Part shown: piece after piece, positions 31,602-40,006 of the stretch
How positions within the stretch are numbered: position 1 is the stretch's first letter
How the letters are laid out: every line of letters starts with the position of its first letter
Assembly: GCF_021030645.1 (NCBI RefSeq)
Contig: NZ_JACGCJ010000011.1
Location: 1-64,000 of the forward strand
DNA length: 64,000 nt
DNA from: Agrilactobacillus fermenti
GTDB taxonomy: Bacteria; Bacillota; Bacilli; Lactobacillales; Lactobacillaceae
Direction: 5' to 3'
Made by a program: the position numbers and the translations under genes
The notes under the pieces: model-generated
Databases searched by the model: none
What the model was told of the DNA's origin: nothing
The model's input: the letters and a program-made list of their open reading frames with translations, nothing else

Positions 31602-34600
31602 TTATTTGTGGTCAACTGTTGCGTGTTCTTGGTCAGAGTCTGATCGATGTTTCTTAAATGAGAAGCCTTTAAGTGGTGAATCATACGTCAGTTTAATCGT
31701 AGCGGACATCATGATTGGAATAATAATCACTAGGATTGCTAAGCCGACCATCACGCCAATCGCCACTTGAATTAAGGTCAATACTCCAGATGGAATCAAA
31801 GCTGCAAAGGTACCGGCTAGAATGATCGCAGCAGAGATGACAACAGCACCAATGATCTCTGAAGCTAAGTTCATGCTGAAACCAATATCAAACTTAGGAT
31901 TTTCCTTTAATTCACGATACTTCATCATTAAGAAGATACTGTAATCAACCCCGAGGGCGATGAGCATGATGAAAGTGAAGAAAGGTGTGTTCCAAGTTAG
32001 ATCAGCTTGACCTAGCACCAGCTTACTAATTTCGCGAGTGAGACTTAATGAAGTGAAGTAAGCTAATAACAAGGTGCCAATGATATAAATTGGTTGTAGT
32101 AAGGAACGGGTGACAAAGATCAGTGCCAGTGAGATCCCAATAATCATGATCGCAGCGGTTCTTAAGAAATCACTGGAAGAGATTTGATACGTATCATTAA
32201 TCGTAGATGTTTGACCACCGAAGGCTGTTTTAGCATGGTGCAATGGCGTGCCCTTCAATTGACTCTTAACATCGGTGGACATTTGATCAATACGAGACAT
32301 GGCCTTGGCTGAACTTGGATTATCATCAAGCACGATCGTTAATTTCGTTGTCTTGTAATCAGAAGACATGTAGTTGTTCAATGCTTGTTTGAAAGTTTTA
32401 CCTTCTAGGACGTTTTTAGGAATGTAGAAACTTTCGGCTGCTTGAGATCGGTCAAATTGATTCATGTATTGATGTGCTGAACCAAGACCACTGTTAACGC
32501 TTTGAACCCCATTGGCAGCACTACCCAAGCCAGAACGTAATTGACCTAACATAGCTGTGCTTTGTTGTAGACCTGTGTAAAGTTGCTGTTGCCCATTTTG
32601 TAAGGTGCCCAAACCAGTCGTTAATTGTGGGGCTTGACTAGCTAGTTCGCTAGTACCATTACTCAGTTGGCTGGCGCCAGTATTGGCTTGACCAACAGCC
32701 GTTTGAACTTGCGTTAAACCACTTGAAAGCTGGTTCAATGCGGTAGCTGCACCAGGTAATGCCACATTAGCATTCTGGGCCAAGTAGGCAACTTGCGTCT
32801 TTAATTGGGCCAATTGTGCTTCGGATTGTTGCACTTGCGTTTGTAAGCCACTTTGCTGGATGGCGGTTAAGCTTTGGCCCAAACTCTGGTCGGCAGCGCC
32901 AGCTTGCTGTAGATTAGCTGCGACCGATTGTAATTGCTGTTTAAGGCCAGCTGTTTGCTGCGTTGTCGCTGATGCCAAGCCACTAGCCATAGCTTGACTT
33001 AAAATTTGCATTTGTGCATCAGTTAGTTGGGCGTTATTCGCTTGAGCAGCAGCTAATATTTGCTGGACTGCTTGAGAACTGTCGGCGCTTCCGGTTCCAG
33101 CTGATTGTAAAGCACTGAGGGTTTGACCAGCAGCCTGGACATTATTGCCAATGCTCTGGGCTTGCGTTGCAACATTACCCAAATTATCGGTGATCACGCT
33201 AGTATCAATACCGGCAGCACCATTATTTTGAAGGGCTTGGTTTAATTGCTGAATACCAGCGTTAATTTGAGGCAAGCCTTGCTGTAATGCTTGAATCTGG
33301 TTGGCATTACCACCAGTGAGCTGGGCACTTAACTGTTGACTTAGGGCGTTCATCCCAGTAGCCAACTGCTGACTACCTGCTTGTAATTGGTCAATGCCAC
33401 CAGTGAGCTGCTGGCTGCCATTGGTCAATTGATTAGTGCCATCGATCAATGAAGAAACACCAGTCAGCGCTGATTGACCATTATTTTGACCTAGCTGTTC
33501 TGTTGCACCATTGAGGCCCTTATGAATGGTACCCAGCCCTTTTTGACCTTGAGATAGACCTTTGCCTAAGGTATGCACTTGATCTTTTACATAGAGTGCT
33601 TTGATTTTAGAACCACCTGGTTGGGTGACGGAAGCGACCGTTTTGACACCAGGTTCTTTTTGCAAGCTCTGAGTCAAATCGTCGATCGTTTTTAGATATT
33701 CTTCTTGGTTCAGCCGTTTATTGCTTTGAATGTAAAGTGTGGTTGGTTCGGCCGTCCCTTTAGAGAAATGTTTTTGAACCACGTCAAACCCTTGCTTAGC
33801 AGGGACATCATTACCTAGTTCATGAAGATTATCGTAGTCCAAACTACTGTTATAAGTGAAGATGAACGGGACGGTCACTAGTAGAACGAGTAATAAACTA
33901 ACGATCGGGTGGAAGATACTTTTCTCAGAAAGAAAGTTCCAAAACTTGCTGGTTGAATGGCCAGAAAAGTTCTTTGCTGGCCAAAACATGCGCTTGCCTA
34001 ACCAAGTCATGAAGAAAGGGTTCAAAGTTAATAGAACGACTAGTAAAACAGCGACCCCAACGGCCACACCTAGACCTGATTGGTAGATTGAGAATTTAGC
34101 TAATCCTAGAGCAGTAAAGCCAATCAGCACTGAAGAACCTGAGTACAAAATAGTTTTGCCCGCTGTTTTACGCGCCCGTTTGGTGGCAGTCCAATTGTCG
34201 TAGCCCGCCGCCAGTTCTTCTTTAAACTGGTCATATAGTAAGATATTGTAGTCGGTCCCGATCCCAAATAAGACGATGACAATAAAGACTTGAGTAAAGT
34301 CTGATAATGGGAAGTTGAAATACTGCACGAGATTCATCACAATACTTAAAGAAACGATGAAAGAAACTCCAACGGTTAACAAGGAGATCAGCGGCACGAT
34401 CGGTGATCGGAAGACGATAATCAAAACGATAAAGATAAAGATTGCCGCAATGACTTCAGTTTTTTGAATACCACGCTGAGTTTTTTGACTAAATTCTTCA
34501 TTTAGGATATCGGCACCGGTCACATAACTTTTAACACCCGCTGTTCTAACGGCGCTGGATAATTCTTGATTGACTTGGTTGACTGTGCCATGGTCTTTAG

Positions 34601-34997
34601 CAACCAAAATTTGAACAATTTGGGTAGATTTATCTTTTGAAATCAATTGCTTTTTGGTCTCAGCATTATCATTTGGGGCTGTAATAGATTTGATGCCATA
34701 TTTTTTGGCATGACGGTCCAAGCGATGGATCGTGGTTTCGATATTTTCCTTTTGGGTCGGCGTCAAGGCCTTATTGCCATTATTGAAAACGGCAACAATT
34801 TGTCGGGTGTTGCCTTGACCACGGCCCCAATCCTTTTGGATCGCGTTGGCAACTTGGCTTTGCGCAGTATCTGGGATCTTGGTCTGCCCCTTATCGCGAA
34901 TTAAGCCGGAAATGTTAGGCAGCATTAGGACTGCGGCAATCACTAAAATGATCCAAGCAACTAATGAGCCCACATGATTGTGTAAAAAGCGGCGCAT
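31602..34997 (-). CDS. MMPL/RND-superfamily membrane transporter
   Basis: A 1131-residue membrane protein with two blocks of membrane segments (about 10-25 and 185-365; about 930-1110) separated by a very large outside loop. Each block has the MMPL core motif with the proton-relay aspartate: FGIGTDYNILLYDQF (about 245-259) and ALGVDYSIFLMMKY (about 1040-1053). The loop (about 475-880) is rich in Gln, Asn and Leu with repeated units such as LTNGSQQLTGGIDQLQAGSQ, resembling the heptad arrays of YhgE/Pip proteins. It is the second gene of a TetR-MMPL operon (21-nt gap), the usual layout for regulated efflux of hydrophobic compounds or lipids. The substrate is unknown. Confidence 0.85.
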   Translation of the reverse strand: MRRFLHNHVGSLVAWIILVIAAVLMLPNISGLIRDKGQTKIPDTAQSQVANAIQKDWGRGQGNTRQIVAVFNNGNKALTPTQKENIETTIHRLDRHAKKYGIKSITAPNDNAETKKQLISKDKSTQIVQILVAKDHGTVNQVNQELSSAVRTAGVKSYVTGADILNEEFSQKTQRGIQKTEVIAAIFIFIVLIIVFRSPIVPLISLLTVGVSFIVSLSIVMNLVQYFNFPLSDFTQVFIVIVLFGIGTDYNILLYDQFKEELAAGYDNWTATKRARKTAGKTILYSGSSVLIGFTALGLAKFSIYQSGLGVAVGVAVLLVVLLTLNPFFMTWLGKRMFWPAKNFSGHSTSKFWNFLSEKSIFHPIVSLLLVLLVTVPFIFTYNSSLDYDNLHELGNDVPAKQGFDVVQKHFSKGTAEPTTLYIQSNKRLNQEEYLKTIDDLTQSLQKEPGVKTVASVTQPGGSKIKALYVKDQVHTLGKGLSQGQKGLGTIHKGLNGATEQLGQNNGQSALTGVSSLIDGTNQLTNGSQQLTGGIDQLQAGSQQLATGMNALSQQLSAQLTGGNANQIQALQQGLPQINAGIQQLNQALQNNGAAGIDTSVITDNLGNVATQAQSIGNNVQAAGQTLSALQSAGTGSADSSQAVQQILAAAQANNAQLTDAQMQILSQAMASGLASATTQQTAGLKQQLQSVAANLQQAGAADQSLGQSLTAIQQSGLQTQVQQSEAQLAQLKTQVAYLAQNANVALPGAATALNQLSSGLTQVQTAVGQANTGASQLSNGTSELASQAPQLTTGLGTLQNGQQQLYTGLQQSTAMLGQLRSGLGSAANGVQSVNSGLGSAHQYMNQFDRSQAAESFYIPKNVLEGKTFKQALNNYMSSDYKTTKLTIVLDDNPSSAKAMSRIDQMSTDVKSQLKGTPLHHAKTAFGGQTSTINDTYQISSSDFLRTAAIMIIGISLALIFVTRSLLQPIYIIGTLLLAYFTSLSLTREISKLVLGQADLTWNTPFFTFIMLIALGVDYSIFLMMKYRELKENPKFDIGFSMNLASEIIGAVVISAAIILAGTFAALIPSGVLTLIQVAIGVMVGLAILVIIIPIMMSATIKLTYDSPLKGFSFKKHRSDSDQEHATVDHK

Positions 34998-35018
34998 ATT
35001 AACAATTCACCTCGAGAT

Positions 35019-35573
35019 TTATTTGTCTGCTAGCAATAGATTTAGGGTATGTTCAAAACTTTGATCAGGATCTTGATCCTCAGGTTTGAAGTAGCCCATG
35101 ATCTCAATAGCCGTAAAACCAATGATGGCACTAGAAAAGCTACGTGCAAAAGCAATCTGTTCTTGTTTGGATAGTTCAAGTGTTTGGACGAGTTGATCTA
35201 AAATATTTAAGATCTTAGCCATTGCTTGGCGAAAAGCAGAGTTTTGACCGTAATTTTGAATGTAGTAAATAATGGTAACAAGCTGGCCCTGTGCGCGGAA
35301 GTAGCTGTGGATCACTTCACCAAAGCTCCGCAAAGCGGCCTTACCAGTTAAACCCACCAGCTCTTGGATAATAACTTGATAGAGATCATCCATAAAATTT
35401 TGCCCCATGGATTCAATGAGGTCATTGGTATTTTTGAAGTAGTTATAAAGTGACTGTGAGCGGATATCCAGGCGCTTCGCTAATTTAGGAAAGGTTAGTT
35501 TTTCAAAACCAGACTCTTTGACCAACGCGGCTGCTTCTGCCATCACTTTTTGTTTATCTAATGTACGTTTCAT
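35019..35573 (-). CDS. TetR-family regulator of the MMPL operon
   Basis: A 184-residue repressor. The N-terminal HTH (residues about 9-52: KVMAEAAALVKESGFEKLTF, then LAKRLDIRSQSLYNYFKNTN) is classical TetR; the helical C-terminal part (about 70-180) resembles the TetR_C WHG-type ligand domain. It is co-directional with and 21 nt ahead of the MMPL gene, and its own promoter region holds two palindromes that are likely operators, so it should repress itself and the transporter until a ligand binds. Confidence 0.88.
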   Translation of the reverse strand: MKRTLDKQKVMAEAAALVKESGFEKLTFPKLAKRLDIRSQSLYNYFKNTNDLIESMGQNFMDDLYQVIIQELVGLTGKAALRSFGEVIHSYFRAQGQLVTIIYYIQNYGQNSAFRQAMAKILNILDQLVQTLELSKQEQIAFARSFSSAIIGFTAIEIMGYFKPEDQDPDQSFEHTLNLLLADK

Positions 35574-35611
35574 CTAGGCACCTCCTTACCTTTTTTCTGG
35601 AAGCAAAAAGT

Positions 35612-35655
35612 ATTGTAACACTACAATGAGTTGAAATCAATCTACAACGTGTAGA
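35612..35655. promoter_or_regulatory. Paired palindromic operators upstream of tetR-MMPL
   Basis: ATTGTA-ACAC-TACAAT (35612-35627) and TCTACA-ACG-TGTAGA (35641-35655) are two perfect palindromes sharing the TACA/TGTA half-site, 39-82 bp upstream of the tetR start. They are good candidates for the TetR binding sites. Confidence 0.6.
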
Positions 35656-35671
35656 AAATATTGTAAAAAAT

Positions 35672-35708
35672 GCGGGCGAAAACAAAACGTTAATTTTGTC
35701 TCGCTCGC
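35672..35708 (-). terminator. GACAAAAC-family terminator, leftward
   Basis: GCGGGCGA...ACAAAAC pairs with GTTAATTTTGTCTCGCTCGC-type sequence; it ends the leftward gene at 35741-36157 just before the TetR operators. Solo copy without the MITE-like element. Confidence 0.6.
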
Positions 35709-35740
35709 TATTTTCAATATCTATTCAGACACATATGAAA

Positions 35741-36157
35741 TCATCCCTGTAGACTAACTTTAAGTTTGGCACTATTTTTGAGCGCTGCTTTTAGCAAAGT
35801 AAAATTCTTTCGACTTAAACTCGTCGTTTCATCTTCAACCAGCAACATGATAGCTTTGACAAAAAAATTTGTTTGGTGTTTGTAAAATTGAACTTTTTGC
35901 TGATATGATAGATCCAGTGCCAGTAAGCTAAAGCCCACTTCTTTTAGTAACCAGTGGGCGATGAGCGGATTGTTTAAAATAGCATCATAATCATGGACCA
36001 TTTCTGCATTCGAGTGCCACAAATCAGTAGCCGGGAGTTGTTGCGCCATTAAGGCGGCTTCATAGCTGGTATCATTTTTAATATAAGCGCCTAAATTAAG
36101 ATTGCCTCGAGTTTGTAACTCAAATTTGAGTAATTGACCATAGCTTATATCCTTCAT
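35741..36157 (-). CDS. Uncharacterised helical protein, 138 residues
   Basis: The start is ATG 36157, after AAGGTGG; the three codons before it include an earlier ATG without a site. The product is predicted mostly helical and soluble, with DLWHSNAEMVHDYDAI, LLKEVGFSLLALDLSYQQKV and SLSRKNFTLLKAALKN. No family is recognised and no conserved catalytic pattern is seen. It stands alone with its own terminator. It may be a lactobacillus-specific protein. Confidence 0.6.
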   Translation of the reverse strand: MKDISYGQLLKFELQTRGNLNLGAYIKNDTSYEAALMAQQLPATDLWHSNAEMVHDYDAILNNPLIAHWLLKEVGFSLLALDLSYQQKVQFYKHQTNFFVKAIMLLVEDETTSLSRKNFTLLKAALKNSAKLKVSLQG

Positions 36158-36394
36158 GATAGCCACCTTCTTTCACGAATAAGCGTCCGCCTTAATAAAA
36201 ATGTTATTACATTAATCCATTTGATGAAAACTGATCCTAAAGGATGCCCGTGTTCAGGCTGATTTCAAGTAGCTCATTAAAATAATCATCGTTTTCGATC
36301 TTCTAGGTTTATTTTACGAAATTAGGTTAGTAGAGCCTACCATTATTGCTTAAATGTTGGACTGCAAATGAGAGTTAGGAGTGTTGTGATCAAT

Positions 36395-37102
36395 ATGGGA
36401 CAAAAATATTATGCCGTTGCCAAAGGCCGTAAACGCGGCGTTTTTAACGATTGGGCGACCACTGAAAAACTAGTCAAGGGCTACACGGGGGCCCGCTATA
36501 AAAGCTTTAAGACCCGCCAAGAGGCAGAGGTTTTCGTTCAAACAGCAGGTAAAAATTCTGGCACCAATCAAGGTATAAAAAAGAGCACTAACGTTGTTAA
36601 ACGCACACCTGCAAGCGAAAATACCGCAGAAGTAATCTTTTATACAGACGGCGGCTCTAGAAATACAGGTAATGTTCGCGGCGGCCATGTAAAAGCTACT
36701 GATAAAGCAGCTTGGGCCTATTTGATCCAAGTCAAAGGGCAAGAAATTGCTGATTCAGGCCATGAGTTCGGTGCGACCAATAACCGAATGGAAATTACTG
36801 GATTTAAGATGGCTTTAGAAAAGCTCATTCAATTAGGTTTAAATGAAACGGCAATTTTAGGAGTATTGGATTCCCAATATGTGCTAAATGCCATACAAAA
36901 AGGCTGGTTGGTTGGCTGGCAGCGTCGCGGTTATCGTAAAGCAGATGGTTCGGTACCTGTTAATGTTGAATTGTGGCGGGAAGTGGCAAAGCTCTTACCG
37001 AAGTTTCCTAAATTACAGTTGACTTGGACCAAGGGGCATGCTGATAATCATGGTAATGTATTTGTGGATGAATTGTTGAATCGTGAAATGGATCAAATGT
37101 AA
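36395..37102 (+). CDS. rnhA: Ribonuclease H1 with N-terminal hybrid-binding domain
   Basis: Cuts RNA in RNA-DNA hybrids. The 235-residue protein has the eukaryote-like hybrid-binding domain (KYYAVAKGRKRGVFNDW at 4-20, also called caulimovirus viroplasmin VI domain), a Lys/Thr-rich linker, then the RNase H fold with the four catalytic acids D85 (YTDGGS), E133 (NNRMEI), D159 (VLDSQY) and D225 (VFVDEL), and the conserved histidine loop TKGHADN. The start ATG 36395 gives the standard N-terminus; GTG 36386, 4 nt after TAGGAG, is a possible alternative adding three residues. Stand-alone gene with a strong terminator. Confidence 0.9.
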   Translation: MGQKYYAVAKGRKRGVFNDWATTEKLVKGYTGARYKSFKTRQEAEVFVQTAGKNSGTNQGIKKSTNVVKRTPASENTAEVIFYTDGGSRNTGNVRGGHVKATDKAAWAYLIQVKGQEIADSGHEFGATNNRMEITGFKMALEKLIQLGLNETAILGVLDSQYVLNAIQKGWLVGWQRRGYRKADGSVPVNVELWREVAKLLPKFPKLQLTWTKGHADNHGNVFVDELLNREMDQM

Positions 37103-37172
37103 GGTCTGATGATTTAGAAGTACGATTAGCGGCACGAATTTATAGCTTAGGTTATTTGAAATAAGGGCATTG

Positions 37173-37217
37173 AAAAAGTGATTGAACTCAAGATGATCTT
37201 GAATTCAATCACTTTTT
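37173..37217 (+). terminator. Terminator after rnhA
   Basis: AAAAAGTGATTGAA pairs with the TTCAATCACTTTTT end, and an inner CAAGAT/ATCTTG adds to the stem. Confidence 0.8.
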
Positions 37218-37250
37218 TAGGTTGGTGTGCCAAAACTACCCGCTGATTCT

Positions 37251-37499
37251 CGCGCTCTGATTAAACGCGTTCCAAAGGGTAACTTCGTCACCTAACGTTA
37301 AATCTCTGGAATGACTGACGCCATATCTGCATGATTTTCCGTTAGTGCTCCGAAGCTGACCGCCCTTTGTCGCGCTCTGATTAAACGCGCTCCAAAGGAT
37401 AACTTCGTCACCTAACGTTAAATCTCTGGAATGGCTGACGCCATATCTGCACGATTTTCCGTTAGTGCTCCGAAGCTGACCATCCTTTGTCGCGCTCTG
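37251..37499 (+). repeat. MITE-like repeat, tandem pair (copies D and E)
   Basis: The block CGCGCTCTGATTAAACGC begins at 37251 and again at 37371, and its first nine bases recur at 37491, giving two units of exactly 120 bp with only a handful of differences. Internal blocks (GTTCCAAAGG, CACCTAACG, CCGTTAGTGCTC, CTTTGTCGC) align with copies B and C, but divergence is greater, so D and E form a subfamily that was duplicated in place. Confidence 0.75.
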
Positions 37500-38462
37500 T
37501 TAAAATAAATTCTGGAAGAAATTCACAATGGCATCCCAGATTTTTTGGATGAAATTTCGATTTTCCTGGGTATTCAGCTTATTAAACACGCCTTTGGCAC
37601 TATCGACAATATTGTTTGATAGTTTTTGGGCTTGTTGTTTAAAATTGCTGGAATTTAACGCACCAGAATCGCGAATTTGAACTAGAATATTAATAATTTG
37701 CTGCTTTTGATTGTTATTGATGATATTTTGAATATTATTTTTCTCTAATTGATTGTTTACGATCGTTGTGATCTGACCCACGCTGATATTATGTCCAGCT
37801 TTAGCCATATCGCTTTTGGCACCGGCAATGGCGTTGTTTAATTGGGCATCGGAATAACCATCTTTGCCCTTATTGTCTTGATTAATATCACTCAGCGTAC
37901 TCATTTCATTTTGCGCCGCATTGATTTGCTTTTGGCTTAAATCGCTGCCGTTTTGATCAAAAGCGGCATAAACACCAGCTAGCGCGCCTGAGCCGTCGAT
38001 GGGGACTGCAGAGGTCACATAAATATTTGCGTCAGACACACCTGCAGTTAATGCGGCATTTTTGTATTGATCAGCTGTGATTGTAGTAATATTATTCTTA
38101 CCGTTATACGGTAGGATGTGCACATTAATACCTGAACCAGAGCTTGTTTTCTCAACGGCAGCACTAGACCAAACACTGGAATTACTGGTAAAGTTGCTGC
38201 CAGAAGGGTTCAGATATTTCACTAAAGTATCCCCATTGACCGTGATTGTTTGGTAATTGCTATTGTCTAGGTCTTTTGTCAAAGTATTGATTGTCCCTTG
38301 TTTTTGGTCAGTGGTTAAGGTGGTCCCCAGGGTAACCGTGGGTTGCTGCCATGTTTCCGCGTGAACGGCCTGCGTTTTGAAATTAAAAAATGTGAATGTG
38401 ATTGCCGCTAAAATTGCTAAGCTGCCTAGTAAAGGCTGGATATTCTTTTTGATAGTAGTCAT
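37500..38462 (-). CDS. DUF1002 family secreted protein
   Basis: A 320-residue exported protein. Residues 1-35 form a signal peptide (ending near AVHAET). The DUF1002 region follows, with VTLGTTLTTDQKQGTI, ITVNGDTLVKYLNPSG and IYVTSAVPIDGSGALAGVYA, all hallmarks of this Firmicutes family whose role is unknown. The C-terminal third is Asn/Gln-rich, helical and ends with a hydrophobic stretch (WDAIVNFFQNLF). The stop codon (TTAA context) falls exactly at the end of tandem repeat copy E. Stand-alone gene. The family has no known activity. Confidence 0.88.
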   Translation of the reverse strand: MTTIKKNIQPLLGSLAILAAITFTFFNFKTQAVHAETWQQPTVTLGTTLTTDQKQGTINTLTKDLDNSNYQTITVNGDTLVKYLNPSGSNFTSNSSVWSSAAVEKTSSGSGINVHILPYNGKNNITTITADQYKNAALTAGVSDANIYVTSAVPIDGSGALAGVYAAFDQNGSDLSQKQINAAQNEMSTLSDINQDNKGKDGYSDAQLNNAIAGAKSDMAKAGHNISVGQITTIVNNQLEKNNIQNIINNNQKQQIINILVQIRDSGALNSSNFKQQAQKLSNNIVDSAKGVFNKLNTQENRNFIQKIWDAIVNFFQNLF

Positions 38463-38551
38463 AGTGTCTGCCTTTCTGTTAATGAAATAATTGATTTCGT
38501 AAGATTAGTATTGCAAATAAGTTTGAAGATTTGATGGGAGGGTACGGTATT

Positions 38552-39319
38552 ATGATTCTTGTACACCGGCGACATGTAAATGAGATTCCTATTTTAGAAG
38601 TTGTTGCTGAACAATTCAAGTCGCAGCCATTGCCCTGTGTGATCTATTATCATGGCTGGCGCTCTGCTAAGGAGTTGGTTTTGACACAGGCACGAAAATT
38701 AGCCCAGCAAAAAATACGCGTTATTTTACCGGATGCTTTTAATCATGGCGAACGCTTGTTACAACAAATTTCACAAATACCATCATTTACATTTTGGCAG
38801 AGCATTCAAGCTAACTTAGCTGAATTTTCATTAATTATACATTATTTAAAACAAAATCAGCTTTTATTAGCGGATCTCATCGGTGTGGGCGGCGTTTCTA
38901 TGGGTGGCATCACAACTTGTGCGTTGTTAACGCAGCATCCTGAGATCAAATGGGCGGCTTGTGTGATGGGCAGCCCCCAGCCATTATTGTATCGGGAGCG
39001 TGTCCTTCAGCGCGCTGCTTACTTTAAACGAGCATTGCCAGCTGACTTTCGAGAGCTAACCAGTTGGCTGAGCCATTATGATTTGGCGAGTCGGCCGCAA
39101 AAACTCGCTGGGCGGCCGTTGCTGTTTTGGCATGGGACAGCCGATCCACGAATCGACTTTGAAGATGCTTACCAATTCTATGTAAAGCACCATACGCAAT
39201 CATATGGCCGACAGATGCAGTTTGACATCGGTCGCGGGCAGGGACATTTGGTCAGACCTGAGACGATGGACCGGATCACGACTTTTATGGCAGCACAAAT
39301 CTATGAAGCTGAAGATTAG
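38552..39319 (+). CDS. Alpha/beta hydrolase (YitV-like serine esterase)
   Basis: A cytosolic hydrolase of 255 residues. The catalytic serine lies in GVSMGG (about 120), the aspartate in HGTADPRID (about 203) and the histidine in GQGHLV (about 237); the oxyanion turn is YYHGW near 36-40. The size and the VILPDAFNHGER segment match the YitV/prolyl-oligopeptidase-like esterase group. ATG 38552 is chosen, 9 nt after GGGAGGG, whereas the TTG at 38531 precedes that site. The substrate is unknown. Confidence 0.82.
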   Translation: MILVHRRHVNEIPILEVVAEQFKSQPLPCVIYYHGWRSAKELVLTQARKLAQQKIRVILPDAFNHGERLLQQISQIPSFTFWQSIQANLAEFSLIIHYLKQNQLLLADLIGVGGVSMGGITTCALLTQHPEIKWAACVMGSPQPLLYRERVLQRAAYFKRALPADFRELTSWLSHYDLASRPQKLAGRPLLFWHGTADPRIDFEDAYQFYVKHHTQSYGRQMQFDIGRGQGHLVRPETMDRITTFMAAQIYEAED

Positions 39320-39422
39320 AATAAAATGTTAAAATTATGAGTCTTTATAGATTGTGTACAATTAGTTGATATATAAATATGTAACACGTTTTCAAAAATA
39401 GTAATTTTGTGGGATTTCCCTA

Positions 39423-39478
39423 TTGACTTCTCATAAAGAATAACCTAACTTTAAATTATCAAATGAGAATTGTTTTCA
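39423..39478 (+). promoter_or_regulatory. feo promoter region with Fur-like box
   Basis: TGAGAATTGTTTTCA (39464-39478) matches 12 of 15 positions of the Fur core TGATAATNATTATCA and is palindromic. TTGACT (39423-39428) upstream is a good -35; the -10 is less clear (TAACTT at 39446-39451). The site lies 52 bp before feoA, so iron repression is likely. Confidence 0.6.
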
Positions 39479-39529
39479 ATTAGGTCCATAAGTGACTTAA
39501 TTGTTTCGATAGATAAAGGGGATGGTTGG

Positions 39530-40006
39530 ATGATACCCTTGACAGATGGTCAAATCGGCATGGCTTATCAGGTTAGAAATAATCCTAAGATCGACCAATC
39601 TGACAAACATCTGCGTGACTTAGGTTTTGCAACAGGCGCTGAGGTTCACATTATTTCAGCTTCTAAAGATGCAATGATCGTTTTGGCCCGTGGTAGCCGA
39701 ATCGCATTGAATCGAGCTACGGCGGCGTTGATTTATATCGAACCGAAGCAAGACCGTTCCGATCAGGATTGGACTTCGTTAGCCAATACTAAAGTTGGAC
39801 ATTCTGGTCGTGTCGGCGCAATTTTAGGGAAAGGTGCGGTTAAGCGCCGGTTAATGGATATGGGATTTACTCGGGGTGTGATCGTTAGAGTACGTAAAGT
39901 TGCCCCATTAGGCGACCCGATTCAAGTGAGCATTCGTGGGTATGAACTTAGTTTACGTAAATCAGAAGCACAGCTGATCTTAGTGGAGGAGGCAAGCCAT
40001 GACTAG
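39530..40006 (+). CDS. feoA: FeoA, duplicated-domain form
   Basis: A 158-residue cytosolic partner of FeoB. It carries two FeoA SH3-like domains in one chain: the first half (about 1-75) with LRDLGFATGAEVHII and the second (about 82-155) with LMDMGFTRGVIVRVRKVAPL, where the usual FeoA is a single domain of about 75 residues. ATG 39530 is preceded by AGGGG at 8 nt; the open frame begins earlier at 39470 but overlaps the Fur box. It overlaps feoB by 8 nt, indicating translational coupling. Confidence 0.88.
   Translation: MIPLTDGQIGMAYQVRNNPKIDQSDKHLRDLGFATGAEVHIISASKDAMIVLARGSRIALNRATAALIYIEPKQDRSDQDWTSLANTKVGHSGRVGAILGKGAVKRRLMDMGFTRGVIVRVRKVAPLGDPIQVSIRGYELSLRKSEAQLILVEEASHD

Noticed and set aside
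39360-39400. cre-like sequence TTGAAAACGTGTTAC (minus strand) upstream of feoA
   Set aside because: It fails the second half of the consensus at two or more positions and feo genes are not usual CcpA targets.
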